Shown piece by piece: positions 33,960 through 46,149 of a stretch of DNA of 64,000 bases; positions within the stretch are counted from its first letter, which is position 1; each line of letters opens with the position of its first letter. This stretch comes from Limonium bicolor. Its lineage: Eukaryota; Streptophyta; Magnoliopsida; Caryophyllales; Plumbaginaceae. Below the pieces are notes generated by a model. That model was not told the origin of the DNA and did no database searches. It saw only the letters and a program-made list of their open reading frames with translations. The DNA is taken from the NCBI GenBank assembly GCA_023374045.1, contig CM041779.1:248001-312000 (forward strand), in the 5' to 3' direction. Both the position numbers and the translations under genes were made by a program.

Positions 33960-35466
33960 TGATAAGCCGTAGACTTATCATATTTTATGCACTAGATTTA
34001 GTATTATATTTATCTAAATAAAGTTATATTTATGTTATTTATGCTTATTATGTGTTAAAATATAATATTTGTACAGATTTATGTTTTTATGAGTTTTCTG
34101 TGCAAGGAATGATTTTCTAGGCAAAAGTTCAGTGAAGCCGGACTCCATGCCGGGTAGTTTCTGCACGGCATAAGCACAGAACAGAAAAGAGGCCTTGCCG
34201 GACCTAATGCCGGGTAGATTTTATCCGGCATAAGTGAAGAGTCGCCACGGTTGACCAAGCGATAGCAGTTATTGACCGTTGGTGAAAAGGATGTTGTCGG
34301 GTGTGATGCCGGGTATCTCCTACCCGGCATAGGCACTGTTTCACGCAGAATTTACGGTTTTGACCGTTAACAGTTGGGCGCATTTATCACGTGTGCCGGC
34401 TATTGGTGATCCGGCACGACGCCCGGCAAGAGACATTTTGATGCCTATAAATAGGCCGAGGCAGGCTACAATTTGAACACACTTCAATACCCCTATACAC
34501 TCCACTCAGAACTCCAATTCCGCCCCACTCCATTATTGGTGTCCAAGGAAGTTTCTACAGTTCCATCCACGCGAAGAAGAAGAAGATCCTGTCGGGTTAA
34601 GGCTATGACCATTCCCTTCTCCCCTTTGTATTCTCTTCTTGTAGTTGTGTGGATGGAGATGTAGAACTCCTTGCTTATTCTTGGTTAGGGATGAAACTCT
34701 TTTTGTAAGACAATATGATCTTCTTAATATAATTTTCAAGTTTGTTAAGAGTAAGGCTCTTATTGAAAGATAATAGGTTGATCTCTTTTTCTCTTCATGC
34801 AATTCTTACTTGTGGAAGACAAGTCCCAAGTAAGATAGGTTAGACTCTCTTAATGGTCTTTCTACTCTTTTCTTATGAATTAAGAGTTTAGTGAGAGTGA
34901 AGATTAACCCCACATTTCCCATTACTTTGTTCATTTCGTGGCATGATATATGCTCGGATTGTTAATAGGTCGTGAGTCTTCTGTTTTCTACTCGGAAACT
35001 GGAGAAAGAATATGCATTATGACTATGCCGGACGCACTGCCGGGTGGCCAATGTCCGGCAGATTCAATGTCTTTGAGTATGCCGTGCAAGTGGTATCCGG
35101 CATGACACTCGGCGTGTTCAGTTGTTGGTTAATTCGAAGGCTTGTGTTTATGTTTCGAGTTCGTATTGATACCTAGATGGTTTCACACCCTGGATCAAGG
35201 ATAATTTCATTGTAATTACCACTTAGTTTAGTTAGTTTTGATTAGGATTAGAAAATATTTTAATTTCCCCCCTTGTCTTAGAATAGGTTATTACCGGATT
35301 AGGACTAATTTTCTATAAGTCCCTTGGGTTCGATACTCTTGGTCGTAATTTGCTCATGCTATACTCCGACCGGGTTTTATTTTGCTACCCGTAGTAGAGT
35401 TGTAGGTTTAGTTATTTATTTTATTCTTTTGTATATAGTTTTATCCCTACAATTTTTCGCTTAGCA
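33960..35466 (+). repeat. 5' LTR of E
   Basis: TGATAAGCCG to TTCGCTTAGCA. It carries a cluster of CCGG hairpins (about 34134-34436) pairing ATGCCGGGT-like and CCGGCAT-like segments, and CCTATAAATAGGC near 34443 as a likely TATA box. Nearly identical to the 3' LTR, so insertion was fairly recent. No gene seen. Confidence 0.92.
34443..34455 (+). promoter_or_regulatory. Candidate TATA box in E 5' LTR
   Basis: CCTATAAATAGG, about 30 bases before a plausible start region; the same motif is in the 3' LTR near 52250. Confidence 0.6.
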
Positions 35467-35469
35467 AAT

Positions 35470-35487
35470 TGGCGCCGTTGCCGGGGA
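35470..35487 (+). promoter_or_regulatory. Primer-binding site of E (tRNA-Asp type)
   Basis: TGGCGCCGTTGCCGGGGA, three bases after the LTR end, matches the primer site of Athila/Tat-type plant elements. Confidence 0.88.
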
Positions 35488-35982
35488 ACTTGGAATTAGT
35501 CCAAGTCCTAAATTCGGTAAAACGCCCTATTCTTTATTCCCTATTCTTTATTCTTTGATTCTTTGACTCTTTGATTCCTTGATTCTTTAATTTATTTTCG
35601 CACTTAGTTTTGCAGATTTGCCCGGCATCATGTCCGGCATGTTCAAATTGTTTTCAAAATTTCATACGCTGTTGAGTTTTACAAATTTAAATGCATTTTT
35701 GTCTACCCCTTCCGTTATTTCTCTATTATATTAGTTCCTATACTATAATTCTTTAGTTTGAATTTCGAGTTTGCATTTGCCGGGTACTGTGCCGGGTGTT
35801 CTTCACCCAGCATTTTGGTGGAAGTGCTATGCCGGACAGGGTTGATCCGGCATGTCACCCGGCATGCTCAATTTCTCTCAATATTTTTGTCGCTAATTGT
35901 AGGGACAATTAGGAGTAATCTCCTACAATCCCTTATTTACTCTTACATTTATTTTTATTTTTTTTATTATCCTTTACCTTTC
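35488..35982. other. E internal non-coding segment, left of F
   Basis: AT-rich, no coding frame of note. CCGG hairpin motifs (GCCGGGTACTGTGCCGGGTG, CCGGCATGTCACCCGGCAT) recur at about 35620-35870. Confidence 0.7.
35978..35982. repeat. Target-site duplication of F, left copy
   Basis: CTTTC; the same bases are at 49937-49941. Confidence 0.92.
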
Positions 35983-38900
35983 TGTAACACCCCACTACGC
36001 ACATAACATTACTTGGAATCGCAGCGGAATATAAACAACTAAACAGTAACTAAACGATTGGTGCTACAACGCCGTCAACCACCCACGTGGTTAACAAGGC
36101 TGAACAATACAAGTGTATCGGTCTGATGATCAGACTCCCGAGCATAGAACTAATAACCATATATATACATCAACAAAATACCGAGTGTTTACATAAATCC
36201 TTCACTATTTACCGTCACCGTAAACCATCATAAACAAGTATATAACACGCCACGGGAGCACAGGCGCATCCCGGGCAACATCCAAAAGTACTCCAAAAGT
36301 AACTACACCCTAGGATCTAGAGCCACTCCGCTTCTTCGATCCTCATCCTGCAGTAAAAGAAATATGGATCCCCCAAGGGGGTCAGCAACCCTTGGCTGGC
36401 ATGGTTAACGCGCAGCCCATCGACTACTGGAATGCGCGCAACTATTTGTCATGATGACATGGTATTCATTTTAAAACACACAACTCATACATATATAACA
36501 TAACATGGGTATTGTACACATCATAACACACATCACACACTTACAATTCCTTTTAGGAAGAGAACCAACTCAGTTAGTCCCCACTGAGAGCCTAGAGAAT
36601 GTTGCCATGCTCATACTTAGCTCGTTACATAACTCGTTACCGTCCGGTTAGATTGAACGGTTAACTTAACACTAGGTGCCTCGGATATAGTGATCCAAGC
36701 ACACCGAAATAACACATAGTATGCCCCTGTGGCCCGACGTGAGTCAGTAAAATTGCCTTGGTTAAGCTAAAGGGAAGGTTAGAAACCAAATTGGAAACTT
36801 AACCATAACATACAGAGAGAATCGAACCGGTCATGACATCGACTCCCATACTCACACGCGTGGCCGGAACAGACCGGACTCCTCACTTCCCCCGTTAGCC
36901 CTTGTTAGTAGTTCATCATTGAACTCAACAAACAATTCACAATAATAGGTCAAGTCTTGTTAGACACACACAAGGGAAGAGAGAGTCATACTTAACAACA
37001 TAATAATATTTAACAACTGTAAACTCTTTACATGGTTTAATCTTACAAAGTCATAAACACACAGAAAAACAAACAACACACAAGCCGGTGTAAACCGGTA
37101 GGCAACAGACTGCAAGAAAACCATACCTTGGTCCTTGCCTCGTTTCGTTTCCACCTTGAGAGAATCCTAAACACATTAGTAACGTCGGTTAATTAACGCA
37201 CTAGTCCATTATTAACATTATCCACTCAACATTACCAGTTTATTTTTATTTTACACTTGTTACAACTTTTCATCCTTTTAATTGCCTTTAAAACCCACCT
37301 AACATGTCTTACATAACCTCATAATATCATTACTAACCTACTACCATTTTTTAGATAACAATTCCCATCTTAAAACAATAATTTTTTGGTCCATATAGTG
37401 GCCTGTCCGAACTTGTGTCCGAGCTTCCAAGTTCGGACACAAGCCGTGATTTTAGATAGAAAACAGACACACGTCCGAACTTATGTCCGGACTTCGGAAG
37501 TTCGGACGTGAGCCGAGAAAATTTTAGACAGAAATCCGTGCGTCCGAACATGTGTCCGGACTTCCCAAGTTCGGACACTGCTCGCTAGTGAAAATTCCTT
37601 TACTCAACAGGGCCTGTCCGAACTTCCACATCCGGACGGAAGTTCGGAAAAGGCATTATTCTCCAATTTCTAAGCCTTTAAACACTTAACCAAATTTCCC
37701 CAAAGCCTCCAACACTTATAGTATCTTCTCCTTAAGTTTCTAAGTGATATTCCTTGCCTATTCCAATCATTATTCCTAGATATTTCTTCCACACAACATC
37801 ATTACTTTAACATCATTTCTTTCAAACTAAAACTCCTTATGTCATCCTTGAAATCTCTTTTTCTAAGCTTGCACTTTCTCCTTATTTTACCAAAGTTTGC
37901 CTAAGTCTCAATCTAAGTCCCAAAGTGACTTTGGTACTTACTAATCCTCAAGCTCATGCCTAAGTCCTTGACACACTCTAGAAAACTTAAGACATTATAT
38001 CTTCTCTTGTAAAACACCTAGTTATTTCCTAACACCTCTAATTCACCAAAGCTTATATAAACACTTATAACTTCTTGCTTCTTACCTAAATTTTGACATG
38101 GATTCCCCTAGAACATTACTAAGCCTAAACATTTTGTTTTCTCCATTAAACACACAAGAACATCTAAAATCACCAAGAACACTCTCATACACAACTTCAC
38201 CAAATTCACACTACATTACAATATAGTGCACAATTTAAATTGCATGGCACTTAGGCCCTTAAAATGCATGGCTCTTAGGCCCTTAAAGTGCTAACTAAAC
38301 ACTGAATTTCCACAATATATTTGCCTTTACCTGCAAATACACACAACACACATATGTTTTACTAGTCTCTTGAGAACATTTACTAGTCATTCACCATTTG
38401 CTCTTTAGGTAGTTTTAATAAGCATTTATAAGCTCATTTCTCCTAAGGCATTAAACACATTGGTTAGTAGATTTACCTCTTTTCCAAAACACTTCCTTCT
38501 TGTTTCCTTACAAACCGTATGGTATTTTGATTCCTTGTCAAGTTCTAAACAATATACAAACATTATAATGAGTATTCAAGCTATAAGCTTCATCTCATTG
38601 TAAACCCTAATTTTACATTGTTTCAAAAACATTAATGTAGTTGTTTTACCTTGATCTTTGAAGAGAGTTTGAATATATAACAAGAGAGGACTCCACCTAG
38701 TCCATGAAGAGTTGAAATGAAGCTAGAACAAAGTCACACAAAGAGCTATATCAATGTGTATTTTCGGTCAAGGTAAAACATGGAGGAAACATGATTTTTC
38801 TTTGAGATTCCTTACCTAGAAGCAAAGGAGATACAATATATCAAAATACAAGCTCAAGCTCCTTCAATGGTGGAACACCTTGGCACCGAAATGGGGCTCT

Positions 38901-39759
38901 TGGAGTTTTGAGAAGATAGGAATGAAGAGCTTGATGAGAGGAAGAGATTGGTGGTCTTGAATTTGATTTGGACAAGTGAGCTTGATTTAGCAAGAGGTCA
39001 AAGATGGAGTTCTATGGTGGTAGTGGTATTACCGAGAGAGAACAAAGAAGAGGTAGAAGATGGTGTTTGGAACCGTGGGAATGAAGGAAAGAAATGAGAA
39101 TGAAGATAGATTGCTTTTAAGAGATATTTGTAGTATAAAGTAAAAGTAGTTTTAATTAGTTTTCTTTACTTACTTATTATATTAACTAGAGAGTGGTGAG
39201 TCACCACACTTAGAAAACCGGCCCCCTTTATTAGTGTGAGGGTGTTTTAGTCTTTGTTTGTCAATTTAATTACTTAATACAACATATGTTATAAACTAGC
39301 TTATAAAAATACTATTCACCTAAACAAGGCACTTAGAAGTGAAATTTTTGATTTCCCATTAATATAGCCACCCAATGTGATACTATATAGTACACATATA
39401 TATTTAAGAGTAATGATGGACATTTAGCCATTCAAAACTCATTTACAAGACAATTTTTCAAAAATGTGCTTTAAGACTTCTTAAAGCACATTTTGTGTTT
39501 AAACTTGTTTTCAAGCTTGGTTTTCTTTGGTAATTGGTTTAATATGTTCATTAGTGTATAAATGAGGTCTTGGTAAGCTCATTAGGTCTTACCCAAGTTT
39601 ATCCCAAGCTTAGAGCACATTTTGGCTCTTATTGACTTTAAAGCACATTTTGTGTTTTCTTTAGTTTAAATTTGTTTACTAAGGTTTCTAAGACTCTTTT
39701 TAGTCTTATTACACCATATTTAGGTGTTTAAACAACATAACTAGGTTTGGGGTATTTCA
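35983..39759 (-). repeat. 3' LTR of F
   Basis: Plus-strand ends TGTAACACCCC and GGGTATTTCA. Contains the stem-loop (36074-36095), the GC-rich hairpin module (about 36360-36450), a hairpin array with motif GTCCGAACTT/AAGTTCGGAC (37405-37649) and the 14-bp inverted repeat (39461-39494). No gene seen. Confidence 0.93.
37405..37649. repeat. Inverted-repeat array (GTCCGAACTT/AAGTTCGGAC) in F 3' LTR
   Basis: Short alternating opposite-orientation motifs; same array at 47571-47816 in the 5' LTR. It sits where LTR1-3 have CCGACCCA motifs. Confidence 0.85.
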
Positions 39760-39760
39760 A

Positions 39761-40011
39761 TCTACCCCCCTTAAAAGAACTTTGTCCCCAAAGTTCATAC
39801 TTCCACATAACCTAAACATTAGAACATGAGAACACATATCAACAACACTTCTATATCACATTAACAACATCTTTACATCATATCGGACACATGGTCCAAA
39901 CAACAAAACATCACGACATCATTCAGACTCAGCGGTCTGTATCATTAACATAGACAATGTATACATATACATGTCGCACACAACCGTAACCGAAACGGCT
40001 CTACCCCCCTT
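39761..40011 (-). promoter_or_regulatory. F duplicated polypurine tract
   Basis: AAGGGGGGTAGA read on the minus strand at 40000-40011 (after pol) and at 39761-39772 (next to the 3' LTR), as in A-D. Confidence 0.8.
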
Positions 40012-40048
40012 AAATAGGGGTACGCCCCGTACCCTATACATACAAACA

Positions 40049-43000
40049 CTAAGAAGTAAACAACGACGGGTACTTCGCCTTCATCTTATCTTCCAGCTCC
40101 CAAGTGGCCTCCTCAACGTCCTGGTTAGACCAGAGAACCTTCACCAGTCTCACAGACTTATGGCGAGTGTCTCGAGTCTTAGTGTCCAGAATCCGTACCG
40201 GAGTCTCCACTGATCGCATGGTCGGCTCTAAAGTTAGCCTTTCAGGCTGAAGCACATGAGACGGATGAGACATATACTTCTTCAACTGGGACACATGAAA
40301 TACATCATGTACCTTGCCCAGCTCGGCGGGTAAGTCAAGTCTATAAGCTACCGGGCCGATCCGCTCCGTCACAACATAAGGCCCCACATATTTTGGGCTC
40401 AACTTGCCTTTCTGGCCAAAACGAAACACTCCCTTCATGGGGGATACTCTCAAAAATACCTGATCGCCCACGGCGAACTCCAGGTCACGTCGGCGCACAT
40501 CTGCGTACGACTTCTGTCTATCCTGAGCTGCTTTCATATTAGCCCGGATCTGGCGAACTTCTGCCTGAACTTGCTCAAGATACTCTGGTCCTATAATGAC
40601 CGTCTCACTCGACTCATCCCAGCATAATGGCGTGCGGCATGGTCTACCGTACAATGCCTGGAAGGGAGACATCTTGATCGATGCATGATAACTGTTGTTG
40701 TAACTAAACTCGATCAGATGTAACTTATCAATCCAGCTGGTCTGAAAGTCAAGTGCACATGCACGTAGCATATCCTCAAGTGTCTGAATGGTGCGCTCAC
40801 TCTGACCATCGGTCTGTGGGTGAAACGCTGTACTCAATTTCAGTTCAGTACCCAACGCTTCTCGCGTAGACTTCCAATATCTGGATAGGAATCTGGTATC
40901 TCTGTCAGATACAATCGTCTTTGGTACACCATGATGTCTTACAATTTCTTTATCGAATAGTTCTGCCAATCTTGCCACTTTCCAGGTGTCCTTCATCGGA
41001 ATGAATCGGGCCACCTTGGTCAGTCGGTCAACAACAACCCAAATCATATTCAGACCTCCCCTTGTAGGCGGAAGCCCTACTACGAAGTCCATAGATATGT
41101 CATGGAACTTCCACTCCGGCACTGGCATTGGCTGCACCATACCACCAGGCCGTCGGTGCTCAAACTTGACCTTCTGACAAGTGAGACACCTCAACACATA
41201 GTCATTCACATCCTTTTTCATTCCAGCCCACCAAAATATCTTTTCATACCTTTATACATCTTTGAAGCTCCGGGGTGAATCGAAGTAGTAGAACAATGGG
41301 ATTCACTCAATATGCGCTCCTTCAACTCAGCGCTACTCCTGGGTATACACAACCGGCCATTAAGCCTAATCAGGTCATCATCGTGGAGTCTGAAGTCGTA
41401 CTTCTGACCCTCGAATGTGCCATCAATAAGCTTCTGCCTAATCTCCATATACTGATCCGTCATCTGAGCACTCCGCACCTCTTCAACCAAGCCAGTATGA
41501 GAGACTAGCGAATGGAGAGAGTGTGCTCGGCGACTCAATGCGTCAGCTACCACATTTGCCTTACCCTCCTTGTACTGTAAATTGATGTCATAATCATTCA
41601 GAAATTCAACCCACCTTCTTTGCCTCATGTTCAACTCCTTCTGAGTGAACAAGTACTTTAAACTCTTGTGGTCAGAATAATCGTCACACTTACCCCATAC
41701 AAGTGATGTCGCCATATCTTCAGTGCGAAGACAATGGCCCCCAATTCTAAGTCGTGGGTAGGGTAGTTCTCCTCATGCTTCTTCAGCTGTCGGGAGGCGT
41801 AAGCTACGACCTTCCCGTGTTGCATCAACACACAACCCATACCCCTGCCTGATGCGTCGCAATAGACCTCAAAACCATCTGGACCGTCTGGTAATGTCAG
41901 AACCGGTGCAGATGTCAGAGCATCCTTGAGACTAAAGAACTCTCACAGTCGACTGTCCACTCGAATGGTGCATCCTTTTTCATCAAGGAAGTCATCGGCT
42001 TCGAGACACTGGAGAAGTTCTTCACAAATCTCCTATAGTAACCTGCCAGACCGAGGAAGCTCCTGATGTCGGTAACTGTCTTCGGCCTAGGCCAGGTGCA
42101 CTGCATCTATCTTTGCCGGATCAACAGCGATCCCGGCCTCAGAAATCACATGTCCAAGGAAGATACTTGGTTCAACCAAAATTCACACTTAGAAAATTTA
42201 GCATACAGCTGATTCTTTCTCAATGTTTGCAATACATCTCTCAGGTGGCTTTCATGCTCACCTCTCGATTTCGAATACACAAGTATGTCATCGATGAAGA
42301 CTACCACTGATTTGTCCAACTGATCTTGGAACAAACGGTTCATTAAGTCCATGAACTTTGCTGGTGCATTTGACAAGCCAAACGGCATAACTGTGAACTC
42401 ATAATGCCCATACCTAGTTCTGAAAGCTGTCTTTTCGATATCACTGTCACGGATGGCAATCTGGTGGTATCCGGAACGTAGGTCTATCTTGGAGAATACT
42501 GATGCTCCCCTCAGCTGATCAAATAGATCGTCGATGCGTGGTAAGGGGTAACGGTTCTTCACCGTAACAGCATTCAGCTCCCGATAATCAATACATAGGC
42601 GGAGGCTACCGTCCTTCTTCTTCACGAAGAGGACCGGCGCTCCCCATGGTGAAACACTAGGGGGATAAAGCCCTTGTCGAGTAGGTCTCTCAGCTGCTCC
42701 TTGAGCTCTGTCATCTCTGCTGGAGCCATACGATAAGGTGCTTTCGCAATGGGTCCGGTGCCCGGAACTAGATCAATCTCAAACTCAACCTCTCGTGCTG
42801 GCGGCATGCCCGGCAGTTCCTTAGGAAATACATCAGGAAACTCCGACACTACCGGCACATCTGGGCTAAACTCAGGGTCTCTCTCTATGTCCTGGACATA
42901 GCAGAGGTATACATCACTCCCTCGTCGTAACTCGTGATACATAGCCATGGCGGTGATGATCTGAGTCGAAGGCTCCCTGGGCCTCTGGCGGTAAGATATG

Positions 43001-43414
43001 GTAACCCCAGATGGACTCCGAAGAAGCAGTCGATGCTCGGCACACAGGATTCTGCCCTTGTACCGCTCCAACCAGTTCATCCCGACAATCACATCAAAGC
43101 CTAGCCGTCGAACTCTATCAAGTCGATCGGAAACTCTTCACCCCTGATTCGAACAATAGCATCTCGGTAGTAGCGGGTACATCTGATCCGCTCTTTCGAC
43201 GGGAGAGTGACCACGAAGTCTGGCATCTCTTCACCGTCTAACCCCAGCCTCTTCGCAAATGATAGCGAAATGAATGTGTGTGAGGCTCCAGAGTCGAACA
43301 AGATCGATGCATCCACGCCATTCACTGGAAAGGTACCGGTGAGGATTGTGCCGCTCTTGCCGGCTTCTGCCTTATTGCAGACACTCAGTATACCTCCCGT
43401 TCCGAGTGCACAGC
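40049..43414 (-). pseudogene. pol: Ty3/gypsy pol of F
   Basis: Reads from the predicted acceptor (exon starting 43414) through the protease (FDSGASHTF in the 43325-43101 segment), RT (42625-42146, with [14 protein letters not shown]), RNase H (about 41900-41530), integrase and chromodomain-like tail. The last 390 codons (41221-40049) are fully open: [30 protein letters not shown] and VEEATWELEDKMK. Frameshifts are near 43098, 42656, 42160, 42108, 41930, 41690 and 41222. As in B and C there is no ATG near the start, so expression by splicing to gag is inferred. Confidence 0.9.
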
Positions 43415-44477
43415 CTAATTCATTGGCAAACTAATAAGTATTGGGTAACAACACGGTTTATATGCTTCAAACAACTCCACTTTATTCATTAACACACTCT
43501 TTTTACAACATTCATTGGCTTATACTGTCGCCATGATTCACACTTACAACATCCTTAATACACACTGGTTTATCACATCACATAATTATACAAGGCTTAA
43601 AACTGTCTGAAGGTCAAATTCAAACGTCCGGGTTTCATGTGTGTGGCATTGATCACTGCCGACGGTGCGGTATTCAGTTTGATCTTTCTGATGCCATGGT
43701 ATAGCATCCTTGATTGCCCACCCATGATTAATACATCTCCCGATTTCAATAGCTTCTTTGCGAGGTCAGCACGCTTCTGCTCGCCATATACAAACACTGC
43801 GGTATCACCAATGGACCAAGACACCACGGGTACTCCCTTACTTAGAGACTCGGGTGACTCGTCCTTGTCTTGGTGTATACCTAACCGTCCACCTTTCTGG
43901 TAGAAGTTCACAATGCATAGATCTGCTTTCACACTTGGAATTGATTCCGTTTCAACTTGTTGAGCAATTCCCACGGCGTGGTTAACGACCGCATGGAACT
44001 CCTCTGGTATACTTGATACTGTTGCTCCATCTTCAGCTCGCACTTCTTGATATGACTTGGTGTAAGGGTTCCAGTCCTTACCCATGCACATCATCTTCAA
44101 TTGCATCCTTGCTCCGTTCGGGTATTCGGGTGTGTAGAACCCTCCTGGTTTTGCTCCAAGTTCGTCGCATCGTCTGATGATATGGATTTGTGCTTCCGGT
44201 GTCAGGTATCCATTTAAAAGTATCATACCTGGCTGGATGACCTGACATTGCTCCAATGGAAAGTCGGTGATGTTGATGGTGGTTTCTTCAGGGTTTGGTG
44301 TGGGTGGGATTGGATAACATATATTGAAGGTTCCTTTAAGTTTAGAGTACTCTAATTAGGTAAATCTTACACTATACTTTATTTATTTACTCACATGGTT
44401 GTTACTTAAACTCACTCACCTACATGCATGAAATGCGGTATGCAGACACTCATTACATTCAACAGTTTAGGCGGTAC
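43415..44477 (-). other. Predicted intron holding the AlkB frame, F
   Basis: Minus-strand donor CCAG/GTACCG at 44477 and acceptor GAATTAG ending at 43415, followed by GCTGTGCACTCGG. Removal fuses gag and pol in frame. An alternative acceptor CTAATTAG ending at 44352 joins the same donor in frame (G/AG TAC TCT) to an open run that continues without a stop into the AlkB protein. Confidence 0.55.
43597..44256 (-). CDS. Intact AlkB-like (ALKBH1-type) dioxygenase of F
   Basis: An uninterrupted 219-residue frame. Residues visible: GGFYTPEY 38-45, MMCMGKDW 55-62, metal ligands H128 and D130 in IHQDKDES, H187 in LYHGIRK, and R211/R217 in RLNLTFR for 2-oxoglutarate binding. All expected AlkB active-site positions are present. 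Members demethylate DNA or RNA; the substrate here is unknown. The nominal first codon is TTG where B and C have ATG, but the frame is open upstream to a stop at 44358-44356 and carries KGTFNICYPIPPTPNPEE, conserved in B and C. This suggests translation as an exon joined to gag rather than from its own start. It is the only uninterrupted protein frame of F, flanked by broken gag and pol. Likely captured from a host ALKBH1-like gene. Confidence 0.9.
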   Translation of the reverse strand: MEQCQVIQPGMILLNGYLTPEAQIHIIRRCDELGAKPGGFYTPEYPNGARMQLKMMCMGKDWNPYTKSYQEVRAEDGATVSSIPEEFHAVVNHAVGIAQQVETESIPSVKADLCIVNFYQKGGRLGIHQDKDESPESLSKGVPVVSWSIGDTAVFVYGEQKRADLAKKLLKSGDVLIMGGQSRMLYHGIRKIKLNTAPSAVINATHMKPGRLNLTFRQF

Positions 44478-44822
44478 CTGGTCTAGAAGAGGGCCCTGGC
44501 GCCTCAGACCGGTCCACCACATTCAGGGTGGCCTTGTTGGACCCCGACCCCTTCCCCTTCTGGGACTCCGTGTACCTTTGATCTGGGGGTGGCTGGTTTG
44601 CCGTCTTCTGGCCATCGGTGGTCGTAGTGGCCTTTCCCTTCCATTGCCCCTTGGGCCTGTAGTTCCTACTGTTTGGGTTCTGCCAGCATTCGTGATCGCG
44701 GTGACCCATCTTCTTACAGTATCGGCACTGAACATCGTTGCCCTTGCAGTCCTTGCCGGGGTGGTCTCCGTTGCACCACTTGCAGTAATAGTGGCGCTCC
44801 GGTCCAGAGCCCGTGCTAGCTG

Positions 44823-44902
44823 CTATCACAATACCCAATCAATACTTGTTCCACAACTTATCAACATATACTCTAACTTATCACGCAGGATTAGACAATT
44901 AC
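44823..44902 (-). other. Predicted gag intron 2, F
   Basis: 80 bp between CCACCTAAGG and CAGCTAGCACGG; same length and phase as in B and C. Confidence 0.6.
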
Positions 44903-45160
44903 CCTTAGGTGGGTAAGAACGTAGGGGCTTGGCCGCATACGCATAGGTGAGCTGCAGAGGCTCCTCAGCAGTGGTGGTCTGGGTCTGGCCCTTGCCACCC
45001 TGTTGCTGTCCTTTCTGGACTGGGGGTATGATTTCTTCTTCTTCCCTCCCCACTGCCCTTGCGTGCCTTGGCCCTCGTTCTGAGCCTTGCACTTGAGCGC
45101 ACTCTCCTCGTCCCTCAGACAGACGGTGATCTCCACGATAGCAGCGGCATGATAGCACTC

Positions 45161-45255
45161 CTATATTTAGGGTGTCAGTTATGCCCCGCCAATTAAACTC
45201 ACAACACATTAACACATTGTACACACTTATTCACATTACACTGTAGTTCCTTTAC
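45161..45255 (-). other. Predicted gag intron 1, F
   Basis: GTAAAGGAAC donor after TTGCAG and TAAATATAG acceptor before GAGTGC. Same place as in B and C, length 95 bp, interval sequence diverged. Confidence 0.6.
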
Positions 45256-46116
45256 CTGCAAAGTGGTAAATCCTGTAGGCCCCATGCCGTAGCGTTGGCG
45301 ATAGTTCAGTCCGTTGTAGAAACGGTTCACAAGGATCCGGTCTGAGTAACCCAGATCCGGTAGTAGGTGGATAAGTCCGATGAAGGCTGAGTAGTACTCA
45401 TCTACCGTCATCTTATCCACTTGCCTCAGATTGTCCAACTCCAGGCGCTTAGCCTCTTGCACATGTATAGGGTAGTATTTGGCTCGCAGCAGAGCCGTGT
45501 ACTCCCTCCACTGAAAGGTCGGGTCAGCAACTCTGCCCTCTCGCACAAGCTTCCACCAGTTTTGTGCCGAGCCCTTCAAGTAGTAAGCAGCAAGTCGTAC
45601 CTTGACCTGCTCAGGTGGTGCTAGGGTTTCGAAAGGCGGTCTCCATTTCGGAGATGTACGCCTCGAGCTAACGGGGATCGGTCTCCCCACTGAACGAGGG
45701 CGGCCTCAGATCAGCCAACGCCTTGACCCAATTGGTCTCTCGTGGCGGTGGTGGTGGTGGCTGAACTCCGGGCTGTTGCCCTTGCTGTATAGCAGCAACT
45801 AAATCGGGTACCAGCTGGGCTACGGCGGCTGCAACTGCCTCAGCCATAGTCTGTGCCGTAGTATCCTCGCCCCGGTCACCTAAATCTCCAGTACCGCGCC
45901 CGCGGCCTCTACCTCGTGGTCTACCTGCCATCTGAATTCATATGAACATCTCATTAGCATTATGCTTGCACACTTATCGGTCCAACGATTGTGACGCTTC
46001 CCGATAACAAGGTATCTCCACACTTAGTTAGTGGTCAACCTTTCCAAATCTGTTCACTTAGGTATCTGTAGTTAGGTTTCCTAACTCGGTATATCCCTAA
46101 GCTCGGTATTCTAGTC

Positions 46117-46144
46117 ATCAGAGCGATACTTCGCTCTGATACCA
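46117..46144 (-). promoter_or_regulatory. Primer-binding site and hairpin, F
   Basis: TGGTATCAGAGC on the minus strand (46144-46133), most of it in the left arm of the ATCAGAGCGA/TCGCTCTGAT hairpin (46140-46117). Confidence 0.88.
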
Positions 46145-46149
46145 CTTTT

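Larger units (their letters stand above)
44478..45931 (-). pseudogene. gag: gag of F, three exons predicted
   Basis: Starts MAGRPRGRGRGRG at 45931. Exon 1 runs to 45256 but has a nonsense TAG at about 45665 (AAG in B) and one extra T near 45634; capsid-type domain follows (LKGSAQNWWKLVREGR). Predicted introns are 45161-45255 and 44823-44902. Exon 2 encodes a Lys/Gln-rich linker (CLRDEESALKCKAQNEGQ). Exon 3 (44822-44478) carries CKWCNGDHPGKDC and CRYCKKMGHRDHEC zinc knuckles. Without the donor at 44477 it stops at TAA shortly after, giving ...RPGTA. Confidence 0.85.
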
